NCBI GenBank assembly: GCA_012295275.1
Contig: CM022670.1
Coordinates: forward strand, 26,747,244 to 26,811,243
From: Chrysomallon squamiferum
Lineage: Eukaryota; Mollusca; Gastropoda; Neomphalida; Peltospiridae
Direction of reading: 5' to 3'
DNA: 64,000 nt
Shown here: positions 1 through 12,400 of the stretch, piece by piece
Layout of the letters: each line of letters opens with the position of its first letter
Position numbering within the stretch: position 1 is the first letter of the stretch
The notes under the pieces: generated by a model
Told to the model about the DNA's origin: nothing
The model's input: only the letters and a program-made list of their open reading frames with translations
Databases searched by the model: none
Made by a program: the position numbers and the translations under genes

Positions 1-306
1 TTTTTTTTTTGCCTTTCGATAACATAATGCTTATCCCCCCAAAAAAAAAAAAAAACGCGAGTGAAACAGTCATTGTAAATGTATAAGTAAGTGATTGTTT
101 ATATGAACAGTTCATACAATGTGGGTGAGTATTATTTTTTATGGAACACAAATTAAAAATTAATTGAAATTTTAACTACATAATAATGATAAATAACAAA
201 CCCCTTGCCGTCTTTCCACAGGCTTTCGATTAGCAATAAGGAATGATTTATATGCACCTTCCTATACACAGTAAAGGGCTCATGACCTTTTAATAAATGT
301 GTAATT

Positions 307-310
<4 letters not shown>

Positions 311-367
<57 letters not shown>
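311..367. repeat. (GA)n microsatellite
   Basis: About 28 uninterrupted AG units, directly visible. Confidence 0.98.
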
Positions 368-371
<4 letters not shown>

Positions 372-883
372 AATAATTCATCTGTTTATAAATATTCATG
401 TACAGCTGACAACTTTTATATAAATATTTTGTTTTTCAATCAATAATATATGTATATTTATGTATAGATGTACGAGTGTATACAGGTTAAAATTGGGCTG
501 ATACTGAAACGTTTTAAAAATCAAGCTGAACGTTCATTATTCAGTGTCTGCCTTTTCGATTTTATCAGCTAGAGAGAGAGAGAATACTAATCAATATGTA
601 AAGAGCAGACGTGGCCTACTGCCTGACACTTAGTCTATATAGGTCATTGTGTCAGTGGGACGTCCCGTGACATACTGCAAAAGTACACCACTAGCCAGGT
701 AAATACGCTGGATAATTGAATAAAGCATTAGTCATCGCGATAACTGATCTACAGTTACTGTTTGAAACATGTGTGTCTGTGAATCACCAGAGACTGAAAA
801 ATAAAAAAAATAATAATGCTGAGACACATTTTGTTTTTAAACTTGTTTCATAGAGCGAAAATTCAGTTGTTTTTTCACCGTCA

Positions 884-888
<5 letters not shown>

Positions 889-918
<30 letters not shown>
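889..918. repeat. (CT)n microsatellite
   Basis: About 14 CT units. The long frames overlapping it on both strands are repeat artefacts. Confidence 0.97.
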
Positions 919-922
<4 letters not shown>

Positions 923-1945
923 TGTATATTAATCAAAATAAAACATGATAATATTATATCTAAAATTTGAACGTAAAACAGTGTTACAAATATGTGAACA
1001 CACAGTATTAATTTTTTTTTTTTTTTTTATAGATGAGTCATTTACTACTGTTACTGCTATTATTACGACCTCAGTCATTATTATTATTATTGTTATGATG
1101 AAAGCTTCTAAGAAGAAAGAAATGATGGAATTTAAAAGAGGCAAGGTTATCGGGAGAGTAACTACAGTGCTGAAAACCATATAAAAATAAGTCGAAGTCC
1201 GTAGTCCTTGCTTTAACGTAGTTTCGGACAATAAACTAATACGTCAACGTTTTGTTGGTGTTTTTTTTTTTTTTTTTTCAGTATCTCGGCAACAGTAAAT
1301 TCTGATGATTAACACATACAACTAACTTCATGGAAGAGAAAAGATTTATTTTCTCCGTTGACTGGTCGCAGTACTGACCTAAATAAACCATGGCAGTGAG
1401 TGTGTCCACTGGGCAGTTTCACATTGCACTCGTAGTTTATGTAATTCCTACCTGCGATAAGCGCTGTAGGTTAGCGGCATCAGGCTTCCTCTTTCGTGTC
1501 ATAGATAGACAGGACGTGTCGTGCTTCACGGTGAAACATCGTTAATAACAAAATGTTCATAATGTTTAAACACTGAAAGTAATGAATGAATGAATGAATG
1601 TCTAACAACACCCCAGCACAGAAAACTATTGGGTATTAGATCAAAGATAAATACAACAAAATGATAATATAAACATTCCAAAGTTAATTAAATCACAGTG
1701 CAAAGAGGTGTATCACACTTTAATCAAATTAAAATTTATAGTAAGATTCTGTAAATTTAATTTTTTTTTTTTAAAAGACGTTCTGGATGGAATCAAAATG
1801 ATTCCATCATATCTGTCTGACCAGATATTTCTTTCCTAATCTGCTTGAGATAACAGCACTCCACCAAGCTGTGGCGCTCTGCCATAGTACACTGCCAGCG
1901 TTCACACTGAGTTAAATACGCTGAAAGTAAACCCGATTTTAAATA

Positions 1946-1969
1946 ACACACACACACACACACACACAA
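1946..1969. repeat. (CA)n microsatellite
   Basis: About 12 CA units. Confidence 0.95.
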
Positions 1970-3490
1970 GCCTACACATATATCAGTTTCATATTACCTG
2001 TTAATCCCAACAGAAGATATAAAAAGAAAACTTTAGGTACAGTAAAGTTTTCAGTAAAATTGACTTAATTTTAATATGAACTGTTTTCAAAATTAATGAG
2101 CTTGTACCTTTAACCTAGATGGCAAAACTGAACTGAATTTTGTGTTCATATTACTACTTGGTAAATCTCGTGAATTTTCCTTCACGTTGTGCTTCATTAA
2201 ATATCTGAGTTGAAATAGCATTTTCTAAATGTTGGTATTTTAATATTAATCCCATTCTCCCTGAGTACCTCTGAATAAAGCTAATAGATTTGTTTTCTGA
2301 TATAGATAAAGTCAAATAAATATTCGTGGTATTTCCATGGTTACAGTAGGCTACTCAGTCGACTCACTTGCCATGTAATAAATACGATATAATAAAATTA
2401 AACGATATTACTTTTATTCAGTAAAAATAAAATAATTTCTGTTTATATTACAGCTAACTGAACTGAATTAAAGGTTATTTTGTTTTGTTTTTGAATAGTT
2501 TTACTATTATAGTTTGGAATCTTCGTATTTTTACATAAAAAATCAACTCAGACATGAAAAAAATAAATACAATCTAAATGGTTTGCATAATAATAATAAT
2601 AATAAAATAAAAAATTCTGTATCATATTCACAACCAACTTGCAAAACTGTTTACTGTTTGTACTGTGTATAACAGCAGTTAAATCAGTTAAAGCCAACCC
2701 GTAGGAAGAACGCTGTTGTAAAAGAAAATGGTCTACAAATTATAAAATGTCATAAGAACTGGATTTAGCTGTTGTCATGGATAATTCATAAACGATTCTA
2801 GATGATTCGGAAAGAAAACTGGTCTGAAGATGCTTTATTTTGAAATGATAGAAAATTCTGAAGATATATCATAACAAAAAGTCGAAATTTTTTTTATTTT
2901 CCGCCAACTTTCTTGTTGTTACTAAATCCATTATAAAATAAATATCAATAACTAAATAACAGGATGTGTAGGAATATATATAAGCAGAAAAAAATAAAAT
3001 AAAATAATAATAATAATTTTACTTTAAATTCCAATTTGCATGTTTCTCTGTATATATTCAGTCGAAAGTTTTACTAATATCTAGTATATCAAATCAGAGG
3101 CTATCTTTAAAAATTGTGACCAAAAGGATACAAAGCTGAAATGTTCCTCAACTGATTTCGAACACATCAGACATCGGATAATTAAAAACCCACACTGAAT
3201 CTGTTCACTAATCAGGTTCTCAGTATATATATTTTAGACTCTATTTGTGAAATAGCTTTTAGCTATTAACTCATTCAAAGTTGTAGCGACAATTATTTGA
3301 AATGTTTTACTATATTTCCACAACGTTCTGAACTGATTACACTATCGGTATCCATTTCATTAGATATAACTCAGTTTTGGAGAAAACAGAGTCTCGATTT
3401 GAATTCTACACACCACTTTTAGGAGACTCGTTGTTTTTAGGGAAATATGCTTTCTAAAATCTGCACAAAATTTATAAAACATTTCCTCCC

Positions 3491-3522
<32 letters not shown>
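3491..3522. repeat. (TTA)n microsatellite
   Basis: About 10 TTA units. Confidence 0.95.
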
Positions 3523-3523
<1 letters not shown>

Positions 3524-3773
3524 TACAATTTTTCATTCCATCTGTTTCTGTATACTATAAGAGCAAGACATTCCATTACTGAATAGGTTATTTCCTTATC
3601 CTTATACAAAATAATTTATTTAACATTCATTTATGGGTTTTGTAATGTTAGAATCAGTTATCAATTAAACAAGTACGATAAGGGAAATAATCGTGTTTGA
3701 GAGCATTTTATTAAATTGATGATGTTGTTTGTCTCCCTTGCTTATTAATATCTTAAGTAGTAGTAGTAGTAGC

Positions 3774-3984
3774 AGTTTGTGGCGTGCAGGGGGCGGGGGG
3801 CGAAACTTTGGTTGATTTATATTTAAATCGAATAGTGTTTATTTTATTTTTCATCTGTGTTTACATATTCAAAATATCTTCCTTTCACATAATATTTCTC
3901 AGTACCAGGCCTTATACTTGAGTCTTTGGGGCATACAATCAACGAGCTGACCCTGGGCATTACCAGACCTCTGCACGCCACTGG
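3774..3984. mobile_element. Possible MITE-like element with short terminal inverted repeats
   Basis: The left end reads TGGCGTGCAGGGG at 3780-3792. The right end reads CCTCTGCACGCCA at 3968-3980, whose reverse complement is TGGCGTGCAGAGG, so 12 of 13 bases match in inverted orientation. The match extends loosely outward with a CAG next to each end. The interior is about 200 bp, holds no coding frame, and is flanked by AGT/AAT simple repeats, which hides any target-site duplication. The size and the inverted ends fit a non-autonomous DNA element. Membership of a repeat family is inferred and cannot be seen from one copy. Confidence 0.45.
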
Positions 3985-3987
3985 TAG

Positions 3988-4023
<36 letters not shown>
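3988..4023. repeat. (AAT)n microsatellite
   Basis: About 12 units, directly next to the inverted-repeat element. Poly-Ile frames across it are artefacts. Confidence 0.95.
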
Positions 4024-4559
4024 TGTGATGACGACGATAATGATGATAATACTAATAATACTCATTATTATTATTATTGCTATTATTATTAATCTTATCA
4101 TTATTTTCGATACACTACTTCAACACATTTTTAAACATTTTACTTTTATTTGTATTAAGGTATTGTCAACACACGTCTAAATTCTAAGCGAAATTCCATT
4201 AGTTAACCATAATAATTTTCTACAAAGTCAACTACGATAAAATTAAACTAAAATATACCTAAATAAATACTAAAACACACCCACATTCACTAATTGCTAA
4301 TCTTTTTTCCTTAATTAATTAATTTGTTTATTTATTATTATTATTTAAAATTTACAGCATACAAATCTTTCACATAGACCCTTTTTCCGACAGTTTCGTG
4401 GATCCTGTACAGAAAATTAAAAACTAAACCTCACCCCCCCTCCGTCCATCGGAAGTCATCATTTCAGCATTTTCCCCACAAATAACGAACAATTTTGAAT
4501 AAATAAATAAAAATAACTGAACCCCCACCAAAAAAAAAAAAAAAAAAACCCTTAAAGTG

Positions 4560-4560
4560 A

Positions 4561-4597
<37 letters not shown>
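4560..4597. repeat. (AAT)n microsatellite
   Basis: About 12 units, just after a poly-A run. Confidence 0.95.
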
Positions 4598-4600
<3 letters not shown>

Positions 4601-5384
4601 TAAAATATTTAATACTGTGTTGTTTTGATGGGGGTGTTTGTTTACTTATTTATGGATAACTGAGGGTGCTAGACGAACTTATCAAACAAAATCAGTGGGT
4701 GCAAAATAGCAACTTTTTTTTTTTATCACAGAATGAAAATATTTAACTACAAATCTTTTTCGTAATCTTCTGAATTTAAAAACCATATAAAAATTAGTAA
4801 CGTAATTACACGCCATTTTGTCTTAACTGCCGTTGCCTTATGCGTTATAATATAATCATGACAAAAAAAAAAAACCTGGATAGCTATTCTGAACTTTTAA
4901 TACATTTTTAGATTTTATACCATAGATACTATAAACCATACAAGTGAAAAAAATGTATTCGAAATCGATCAGGAATCTTTAACAATAAAAACAAACAAAA
5001 TTCCGTTACAATTGATGAAAATGGCGGACGACAAAAATGCCTGTGCTGCCTCTGCTATTTCAAATACGAAAATCTCTATTTTAGTCTAAATGTTATCGTA
5101 TGAAAACATATGTATGCAGGAAACCAATGAAAATATTTCAAAATACATCGAAAAGAATTAGAGATTTGTCTTTCATAAATTTAACTTTATCCAATAAACA
5201 CATACGCTGATAGTTGTCGCACTCCGCTGGTCACAAGAAAATGAACAATATTTAATAAACACACGTTCATTAATTTTAAAAATTGTGCTTAGTTTTTAGA
5301 AATATATCCTTTTCTTTTTTAGATAAAATTATTTCTTGAAATATTTAAATTTACATTAGAAACGGCTCAAAATCTATCGTCAGG

Positions 5385-5391
5385 AAACACA
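5385..5391 (+). promoter_or_regulatory. H1 box (AAACACA) of the + strand H1 gene
   Basis: AAACACA within GGAAACACAG. This heptamer is the known H1-specific upstream element and normally sits about 100 bp before the transcription start. Here it lies 81 bp before the TATA box. The - strand H1 gene has the same element at nearly the same spacing. Confidence 0.85.
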
Positions 5392-5471
5392 GTTAGAAGT
5401 AAAGTTTAGGGTTACCGGCGAGATCGAAGGAGGTTTATAGCGAAGTTTTCGGTCACATCCGCGCGCAAGTT

Positions 5472-5477
5472 TATAAG
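5472..5477 (+). promoter_or_regulatory. TATA box of the + strand H1 gene
   Basis: TATAAG in AGTTTATAAGCGCGG, about 105 bp before the ATG. A start site near 5500 is implied. The interval between the H1 box and this site is CpG-rich for the window. Confidence 0.8.
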
Positions 5478-5581
5478 CGCGGGGAAGGAAAGATTATTGT
5501 TTGCATTGATTTGTCGTTCGAATAGGTTGAATATACAGCAGACTTTAAACGTGTTTTCTTCTTCTTTTGTCTACTCCAGAT

Positions 5582-6148
5582 ATGGCAGACACACAAACAA
5601 AGCCAGTTATTGAGACACAGGCGCCTGCAACTTCTAATGCATCCAAGGCTTCAAAAAAGAAAGCAAATCGAACGAAAACTGTCAAAAAAACAAACGGTCA
5701 TCCCAAATATTGCGACATGATAAACGAAGCTATCACTGTTTTGAAGGAACGTGGAGGTTCGTCAAGACAGGCCCTGTTAAAATACATTATTGTACATTAT
5801 AAAGTTGGCGACGAAAAATCAACAAATGCTCATCTTAAATTCGCTTTACGTGCTGGAGTGAAAAATGGAAAATTAAAACAGTCGAAAGGTACTGGTGCAT
5901 CGGGGTCGTTTAAAGTTGGCGAAGCGAAAACAACTAAACCCAGAGCTAAAAAGGTAGTTAAACCTAAAACTGCGACAAAGTCCAAAATTAAAAAACTAAA
6001 GAAGCCTAAAACAAAGAAGTCGGAAGGTGAAAAGAAAAATAAGAAGAGAAGGAAAGAAAGAAAATCTTCCATTGAAAATATATCGAAATCTCCAAATTCA
6101 AAGAAAACGACCAAGAAAACAAATTCAACAAAGGCAGCAAAAAAGTGA
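5582..6148 (+). CDS. Histone H1 (linker histone), + strand copy
   Basis: Intronless 188-residue linker histone that binds nucleosome entry/exit DNA and compacts chromatin. The ATG at 5582 (MADTQTK) is chosen; the frame is open five codons further upstream only through a TTG. A basic N-tail (1-39) is followed by the winged-helix globular domain (about 40-113), with HPKY at 40, GGSSRQALLKYI at 58-69 and the diagnostic KGTGASGSF at 102-110. The lysine-rich tail (114-188) is atypical: it lacks regular KPKK/SPKK repeats and instead has EKKNKKRRKERK and an acidic/Ser/Asn stretch. Codons are AAA-rich, unlike the - strand H1 at 17 kb. H1 box and TATA upstream support expression. No histone 3' stem-loop was recognised; AATAAA occurs at 6776. 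It could be a replacement or tissue-specific H1. Confidence 0.95.
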   Translation: MADTQTKPVIETQAPATSNASKASKKKANRTKTVKKTNGHPKYCDMINEAITVLKERGGSSRQALLKYIIVHYKVGDEKSTNAHLKFALRAGVKNGKLKQSKGTGASGSFKVGEAKTTKPRAKKVVKPKTATKSKIKKLKKPKTKKSEGEKKNKKRRKERKSSIENISKSPNSKKTTKKTNSTKAAKK

Positions 6149-6611
6149 ATATTTTAATTTTGAAAAATTAATATTCGTATACTTGGAACTGTGGACAATA
6201 AGCAACTGCTGAGGAATGTAAGACAAAATTTGGTTATGTTACTTTTTTGAGAATGAACGACGAACATTTATTTCGAATGTTATGCGATATTTCTAAATAT
6301 AGCGTTTGGAAAGGTATCTCCTGTTTCAAATAATTATATATTGGAGATGATTTATTCATCAAATATGGTTACAGTAACGCCCATTTGGATACACCAGACT
6401 GAATCTCTGCATATCTGATGTAACGCCTAACAGAATTTTGGTGGGTGTTAAACTTTGCTGATCTTTTTTTTGTGCCAAAGAAAGACAAAAACGTTGATGA
6501 TTTTAAAAACTATGTTAAAAATATATATTTTGTTTCTATGTATTCTTCATTACAACTTATTAAATGTTTTATGGAAAAAAAGAAAAGAAGTTATTTATTA
6601 TTTTGGGAGGA

Positions 6612-6613
<2 letters not shown>

Positions 6614-6687
<74 letters not shown>
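6614..6687. repeat. Long (TC)n microsatellite
   Basis: About 37 uninterrupted TC units, the longest dinucleotide tract in the window, in the probable 3' region of the + strand H1 gene. Poly-Leu-Ser frames across it are artefacts. Confidence 0.98.
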
Positions 6688-6689
<2 letters not shown>

Positions 6690-6775
6690 AGGTAGTAAAC
6701 AATTAATAACTGCAAAATATTTCCTCTCATATAACATAACATCTGGTTATTAAAATGAAAAAAAAAAAAAGAGTA

Positions 6776-6781
6776 AATAAA
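6776..6781 (+). terminator. Candidate poly(A) signal for the + strand H1 gene
   Basis: First AATAAA after the H1 stop, about 630 bp downstream and past the long CT repeat; an ATTAAA variant lies at 6559. In such AT-rich DNA this motif is common by chance. Confidence 0.3.
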
Positions 6782-6810
6782 TAAGAAAAAAATATTAATG
6801 ACAGGTAACG

Positions 6811-6834
6811 ATATATATATATATATATATATAT
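6811..6834. repeat. (AT)n microsatellite
   Basis: About 12 AT units. Confidence 0.95.
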
Positions 6835-7421
6835 TTGTTTTATAATGAAAATATACAAATTTAATATTTGATAACCAAAACGTGAATAAACAAATTGAAA
6901 AAAAAAAAGATCGAGCGAGTTACCTATTAAAGAAATACAACTCTTGGCAGGCTTAAGAATTGGATAATATTGATTTGTCGCCCTTGGATCATTGACAATT
7001 AAAATAGAAACCGCGCGTTACAAATGTGCATTTCGACAAAAAAATCTCAAACATTTAAACACGATATTCTGGTTTGTTTAAATGCACATGATATTGTATT
7101 GTTGAATCTCGTTTTTACGTTCTTTCATGTTATTTTTTTCCTTTTTCCCCTCCACTTGATTATTTGTCTGATCATGAAATAAACCAGATGTATTCAATAA
7201 TAAAAATAAAAGTAAAAAACAAATTACATAAATAATTCACTAGTAATACTTATGTCACTGCGGTTTTTACTATATATATATATATATATATATTGTAAAT
7301 AATCCTTTTTTTTTAAAGCAAAAAATAAAGAAAAACAAGCAGTTAGTATTATATTTATTTCAATAGTGAAATATAACAAGAATGTTTCAGATTATACAAA
7401 AATAGCACAATTTATAAAACT

Positions 7422-7422
<1 letters not shown>

Positions 7423-7456
<34 letters not shown>

Positions 7457-7457
7457 T
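7423..7457. repeat. (AAT)n microsatellite
   Basis: About 11 units. Confidence 0.95.
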
Positions 7458-7535
7458 TAAACAGGAATATATTCTTCTGCAATCCAGTTTCAAATTTACA
7501 CTGATTAAATAATGCCACACTTAAACAAAATACCC

Positions 7536-7539
7536 TTGT

Positions 7540-7582
<43 letters not shown>
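7536..7582. repeat. (TG)n microsatellite
   Basis: About 22 TG units with one TA interruption. Confidence 0.97.
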
Positions 7583-7583
<1 letters not shown>

Positions 7584-8034
7584 CCCTATTTGTCCATTTG
7601 TATGCATCATTACATATATTCCAGATGGGTGTAAACACCATATGTGTAAATTCTAAAAATATTAAAATTATTATAAAACCCACATCATTTAATATAAATT
7701 TCTTTTGTTTATTAATTTTACATTAAATTTTATCATGGTTCATGATGTACAAAACATGAAAAAAACAACCAGCATTTAATATAAACAATGAGCACAATAT
7801 TCTGAATACTCAAGTAAAGGTGTTACTTTTTCTCAAATGTAGCAGAGAAAAGTATATGACGTAACTAAACTAATTATCAACACAGATATGAATATAGTCG
7901 CTGTATACAAACGTGTGTGTTTATGAATGTAATATTTAAAAAAATGAAACAATAATGAATACAAGAAATATTACATTTTTTTCATGATCTAAGTTATGTA
8001 ACATTTTTAAAGGAATGTTAATACATAAATAATT

Positions 8035-8040
8035 TTTATT
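8035..8040 (-). terminator. Candidate poly(A) signal of the PI3K regulatory-subunit gene
   Basis: TTTATT on the + strand, so AATAAA on the - strand, is the first canonical signal I find below the stop codon at 9254. It implies a 3' UTR of about 1.2 kb. The gene-free stretch 8041-9253 would then be that 3' UTR. Confidence 0.35.
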
Positions 8041-9253
8041 TCATTAAGCACTGTCATTATATGAGGTGGATAAGCAATTTGGAGATATGTAACATTAAAT
8101 ACAATATACTTAAGCAGTAAGAAGCAACTAAGAACTAGAGTATGTCTATTTGAAAATCCATTAAAGAATCCCTTCCTATAGCACCTACAAATTATCTTGA
8201 AATAGTAGAGAATAAAAAAATTTAATTTATAGTAATCTTAGCCTACATTGTACAGAACTCTGTTGAAAATCACAGACCACAAAAATCACAGGCATATCTA
8301 AAGAATTCACAGAATGAACTATATATATTATTTTAATTATAAAAAGAAAAAAGGCCAGAAACACAAATACTTCAGAAATATATCATTCTAAACTCAGCTA
8401 GTAACTGTTTAACAACACCTGTTCTAATATTATTATTTATGTTTTCAAAAAAATAAAAAAATAAAAAAAAATAACAGAATCAGAAATTTATATTATTGAG
8501 ATACAACTAAACATTAATGTGAAAAACAATCCACTGTTTAATAAACATTTTAATTTTTGTTTCATTGTTATTTTTTCTTATCCTATAGCATATCTATTTT
8601 TACAATAGCATAATACTAAATGTTTTAAAAAATAAACACATAAACTGTAATAATAATAACAGAATAATGAATAAAGATTAAGAAATGAAACTCCCTACAT
8701 ACAAACATGCTGCATTAAACATTCACAGCCAAGTTAACACTATCAAAACAACTGGTACAAAAATATGACTCCAATTCATAAATAATCAAATTTGCAAAAT
8801 GTATAAACCAGGATCTAAAACATTTCAATATATTAAATATAAAACACTGTTCCCTGAAATAACAGTAATAAACAGATTTCTTACTGTCAAATCCCCTCTC
8901 CATAACATATATATATATATTTTTTTTTTTGTCATTTAAATTAATCCTATATTAAAGACTAATATATGCTAAGAACATTGTGAAAGAGACAGTAGCTACA
9001 CATATTAAGTAATGGTAGATATAAGGTTTTATATATATATATATATATTATAATAGATAAACAATTCACATACTGAGCAAAATAATATGTATATTAATAT
9101 TAAAACTGTTACAATTTTCTCTTAAGCAAACTGTGAGAGACAAAAATGGTTTTAGGATTCAAAAAATGAAAAGGATTTAAACTTTACTCAAACAAAAATG
9201 ACATGACATTGTATCTGTCAAAAAGTTGTGATAATTAAAATCAATTACTACGT

Positions 9254-9443
9254 CTAATCAGTAAAATAATACACTGGGTACATCAGAGTGACGTCTGCTC
9301 CTTTGTTGTGGACAGCCAATGAAATCCTTCGATACTTGATGACCAGCTCTGTCAGAGTTGAGAACAGACACAGCTCTTTAGTAAACCCATATCCTCTTCC
9401 AGAGACATGCAGAATCTCACAGTGTATTACCTTTCCTTTGCAC
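9254..9443 (-). CDS. PIK3R: PIK3R exon 8: end of C-terminal SH2 and stop
   Basis: Encodes [10 protein letters not shown]...GYGFTKE...YPVYYFTD and the TAG stop at 9254-9256. The acceptor is TTTCTCATCAG followed by G, completing a split codon (AT+G, Met334) with exon 7. This matches the second half of the vertebrate p85/p55 C-SH2 domain. Confidence 0.95.
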
Positions 9444-12400
9444 CTGATGAGAAAGACAGAAATAATACACACTTAAACATCACACATGTAGACACAAACA
9501 CTCAGAGTAAAACAGCAGTGTAACATTCTGTCAAAGTTAATGTTTAAACATACTAATAAGACAAACCAATACACTTTTTTTTAAAACAATTGATAATAAT
9601 AATTTAAAAAAAACAACCTAAAAGTAGAAGCTTATAGAATTAAAATTGTAAAAATATTGTCAGTTTAAAATCAGGACTCAATAGACAGAAATTATAAAAT
9701 CATTAAACATTTTTCTGTCTTTAATTGGAAGGTCATCAAATAAATTAAATGGTAACTATAAGTAGAAACATGATATACATGTGATGCATTACTTCTGGGT
9801 TTTTTCAACTCACATAACTGACAAAGCACATCCATTTCCATCTCCTTTTGGTCGAACCAAAAATGTTCCATGAGGTTTTCTTTCCAGCAGAGAATTGGCT
9901 GCTTCTCGGGTATTATTTACAAACCACATTGACTTGTCATTGTGAATCAGACTGTCATCTTTCTCTTCCTCTAGCAAACCATCCACAAACTCTGGTGAGA
10001 GACCTTCAGCTAGTACATTTCTGTTTGATAAATACAGTAGTGATTACAAAAGTTATAAAAAACATCACTAAAAGTGTGCATTTTTAACAATATATTTCAC
10101 TGAAGAAGAAAAAGGTTCCAGGATGAATAAAAGAAGCAGGATCTCTGACATCATCAAGTAATTGAATGAATTAATAAATTAGTCATTTTAGATATTTTAC
10201 AAAATATCTGATGTTAAGAGATATGAGAAAAAATATTTTTTTAAGTTTGATGATATGATCATCCAAATACAATACAAAAAATTGTGTAATAAAGCAAATT
10301 TTAAATTTTAAACATTCTATAAATAGGTTTATTTACCTAGTTTTATAACAATAAACACAATACAACCTTCAATAATTGATCACACTGTAAAGTAAAAACG
10401 AAGAATTTTTGAGGTTGTACAAAACTGCTGTGTTTACCTTCTGATTTCATCTCGCTGTCTGGTCAGATCTCGTACTTCAGGTCGGAGGTTACAAAACAAT
10501 TCAACCTGTTCCTGTATCTTGTGATTTATTTGTGCAATGGCCGATTGTTGTTCACGTTCATTTTCCTTCAACTTTTCAAGTCGAAAATTCAGTAAAGCAT
10601 AATTCTGCTGCATCCTATAGGAAATGCATGATTCATATATATAGTTGTTTTGGTGCATTCTTAATTGTTTTCATAAAGTAAAAAAAAAAAAAAAAAGTAT
10701 TGTTACTGTAAAAGCAGTATACTACTGAAATGTATTCTCTCCAGAATTACTTCCCTTTATACGTAAACCGACATTTTATCTATACTACAGATTATTATTA
10801 GCTTATTTATATATTTGTGTGAACTTAAATGTAGACTGTTAGTGAAAACAAAATGGAGCATAAACAAAGAAAAACCAAAAACAACAGCAAACAAACAATA
10901 AAAAAAAAAAAATCAATAAATAATAAAAAAAAAAATTAAATCCAAAGCAGAATAGTTAAAGATTTAATCACTGAAGATCTATTAACTTGTTTTTCAGCAT
11001 TTTAATTTTGATAAAACTTTAAAAGATATTTAAATACTTCATAGTGTCGAGAGATTCGGGCATGTCTGCCTGGCTCTGTGTTAACAGTGTTTCCTGTTCT
11101 TCAAACATTTTCTCTATTTCCTTCATGGCTTCCAAAGCAAGATGTCTTCTTTGTAAATCCTGAAAACAAATATGATTTGAAAAAAAGAGGAAAAAGTAAG
11201 AACCCCAAAACCATATGTTTTTGAATGTGTATTTCACATTTTTTCATTTGAAGTTTGAGAAATTATGAAACTCTTGAAAACATCACCAAAACGCTCTCTT
11301 TAATCTAGAGGAAATTATGTAATATTTTTATGCAATCAGAAAAGATTATGTACATTATGTACCGGTCACTGAGTACAGGTTGTGATTCGAGAAATAAATA
11401 CCTGCTGCAGGAATTCATGATATTTGTGGGCAGCATCAAAATCTCGTTTCTTTTTAATGTATTCCTTGTTAACTGTGACCAGCTTGAACAGTTTGATGTA
11501 TGGAGAATCAAATTTATCTTCTGCTGTCAGCCACTGAAATATTTAAAGTTTGGACTTAAAAATATAAGTTTAAAACCATTTGAAAAAAAAGAAGAAAAAA
11601 ACAGGACAGCTATTAGGAAAAGCATCTTTGAAAAAACATATATTAAATGAGTTTTAAAATCTTAGATTTTCCTAAAACAGAATCACAGCCTTTAGATACT
11701 TATGAATAATGTAGGAGTATTATAGATATATTAATATTAATGTATACATGTAAGTATGAGTGCGTGTTCATTTAGTGTAACAAAGCATAATATTTCTACT
11801 TACGGAGTTCTGTGTTCGACTGAAAGGATAAAGTAACTTGATATCAAGAGCTTTGTTATGTTTGCTCAGAGAGTTGTGTCTGTAATACTCTATTAATTCC
11901 ACAACTGAGTCAAATTCAAATGGGTCTGCAAATCCGTATTTCCCATCATGAGCCAGTATCTTAATGTACTTGTTAGACCCATTTTTCCTGAAGTAAATAA
12001 TAAAGCAAATTTAAAAATATAAATGAGTCAAATTCAAATGGGTCTGCAAATCCATATTTCCCATCATGAGCCAGTATCTTAATGTACTTGTTAGACCCAT
12101 TTTTCCTGAAGTAAATAATAAAGCAAATTTAAAAATATAAATGTTTTATACCTCAACAATTTAACTTAGAACAGTGATTTAAGTGAATTTAATGTTTTTG
12201 TATATATATCAAAACTGACATGTTACTGGTAAATTAAATACTACAGTAATTGTTTACAAATATTAGTTTTATAAATTATGATAAGATAATACTTAATAAC
12301 AAATTGTGTCTGCAAAAAATATTTTAAAACTACCTATTTGAGTTAATAAAATTAATAACACTGTATATTTATAGAGTAATTTTTACAAGTTTTGAAATGA

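Larger units (their letters stand above)
1..5384. other. Intergenic AT-rich DNA with microsatellites
   Basis: No coding region is supportable here. Open frames seen in this stretch are translations of AAT/TTA, CT and poly-T repeats. It holds a GA repeat, a CT repeat, a CA repeat, several AAT/TTA tracts and one short element bounded by inverted repeats (3774-3984). A small ATG-GCG-GAC start in an AAAATGGCGG context at 5021 opens a 22-codon frame only. Confidence 0.7.

Noticed and set aside
929-1231. Paired long frames on both strands rich in Ile/Val
   Set aside because: Created by TTA/ATT and poly-T stretches; no domain, and the strands mirror each other.
3844-4180. Poly-Ile frames
   Set aside because: Translation of AAT/ATT microsatellite and the edge of the inverted-repeat element.
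6445-6753. Frames with (LS)n
   Set aside because: Translation of the CT repeat.
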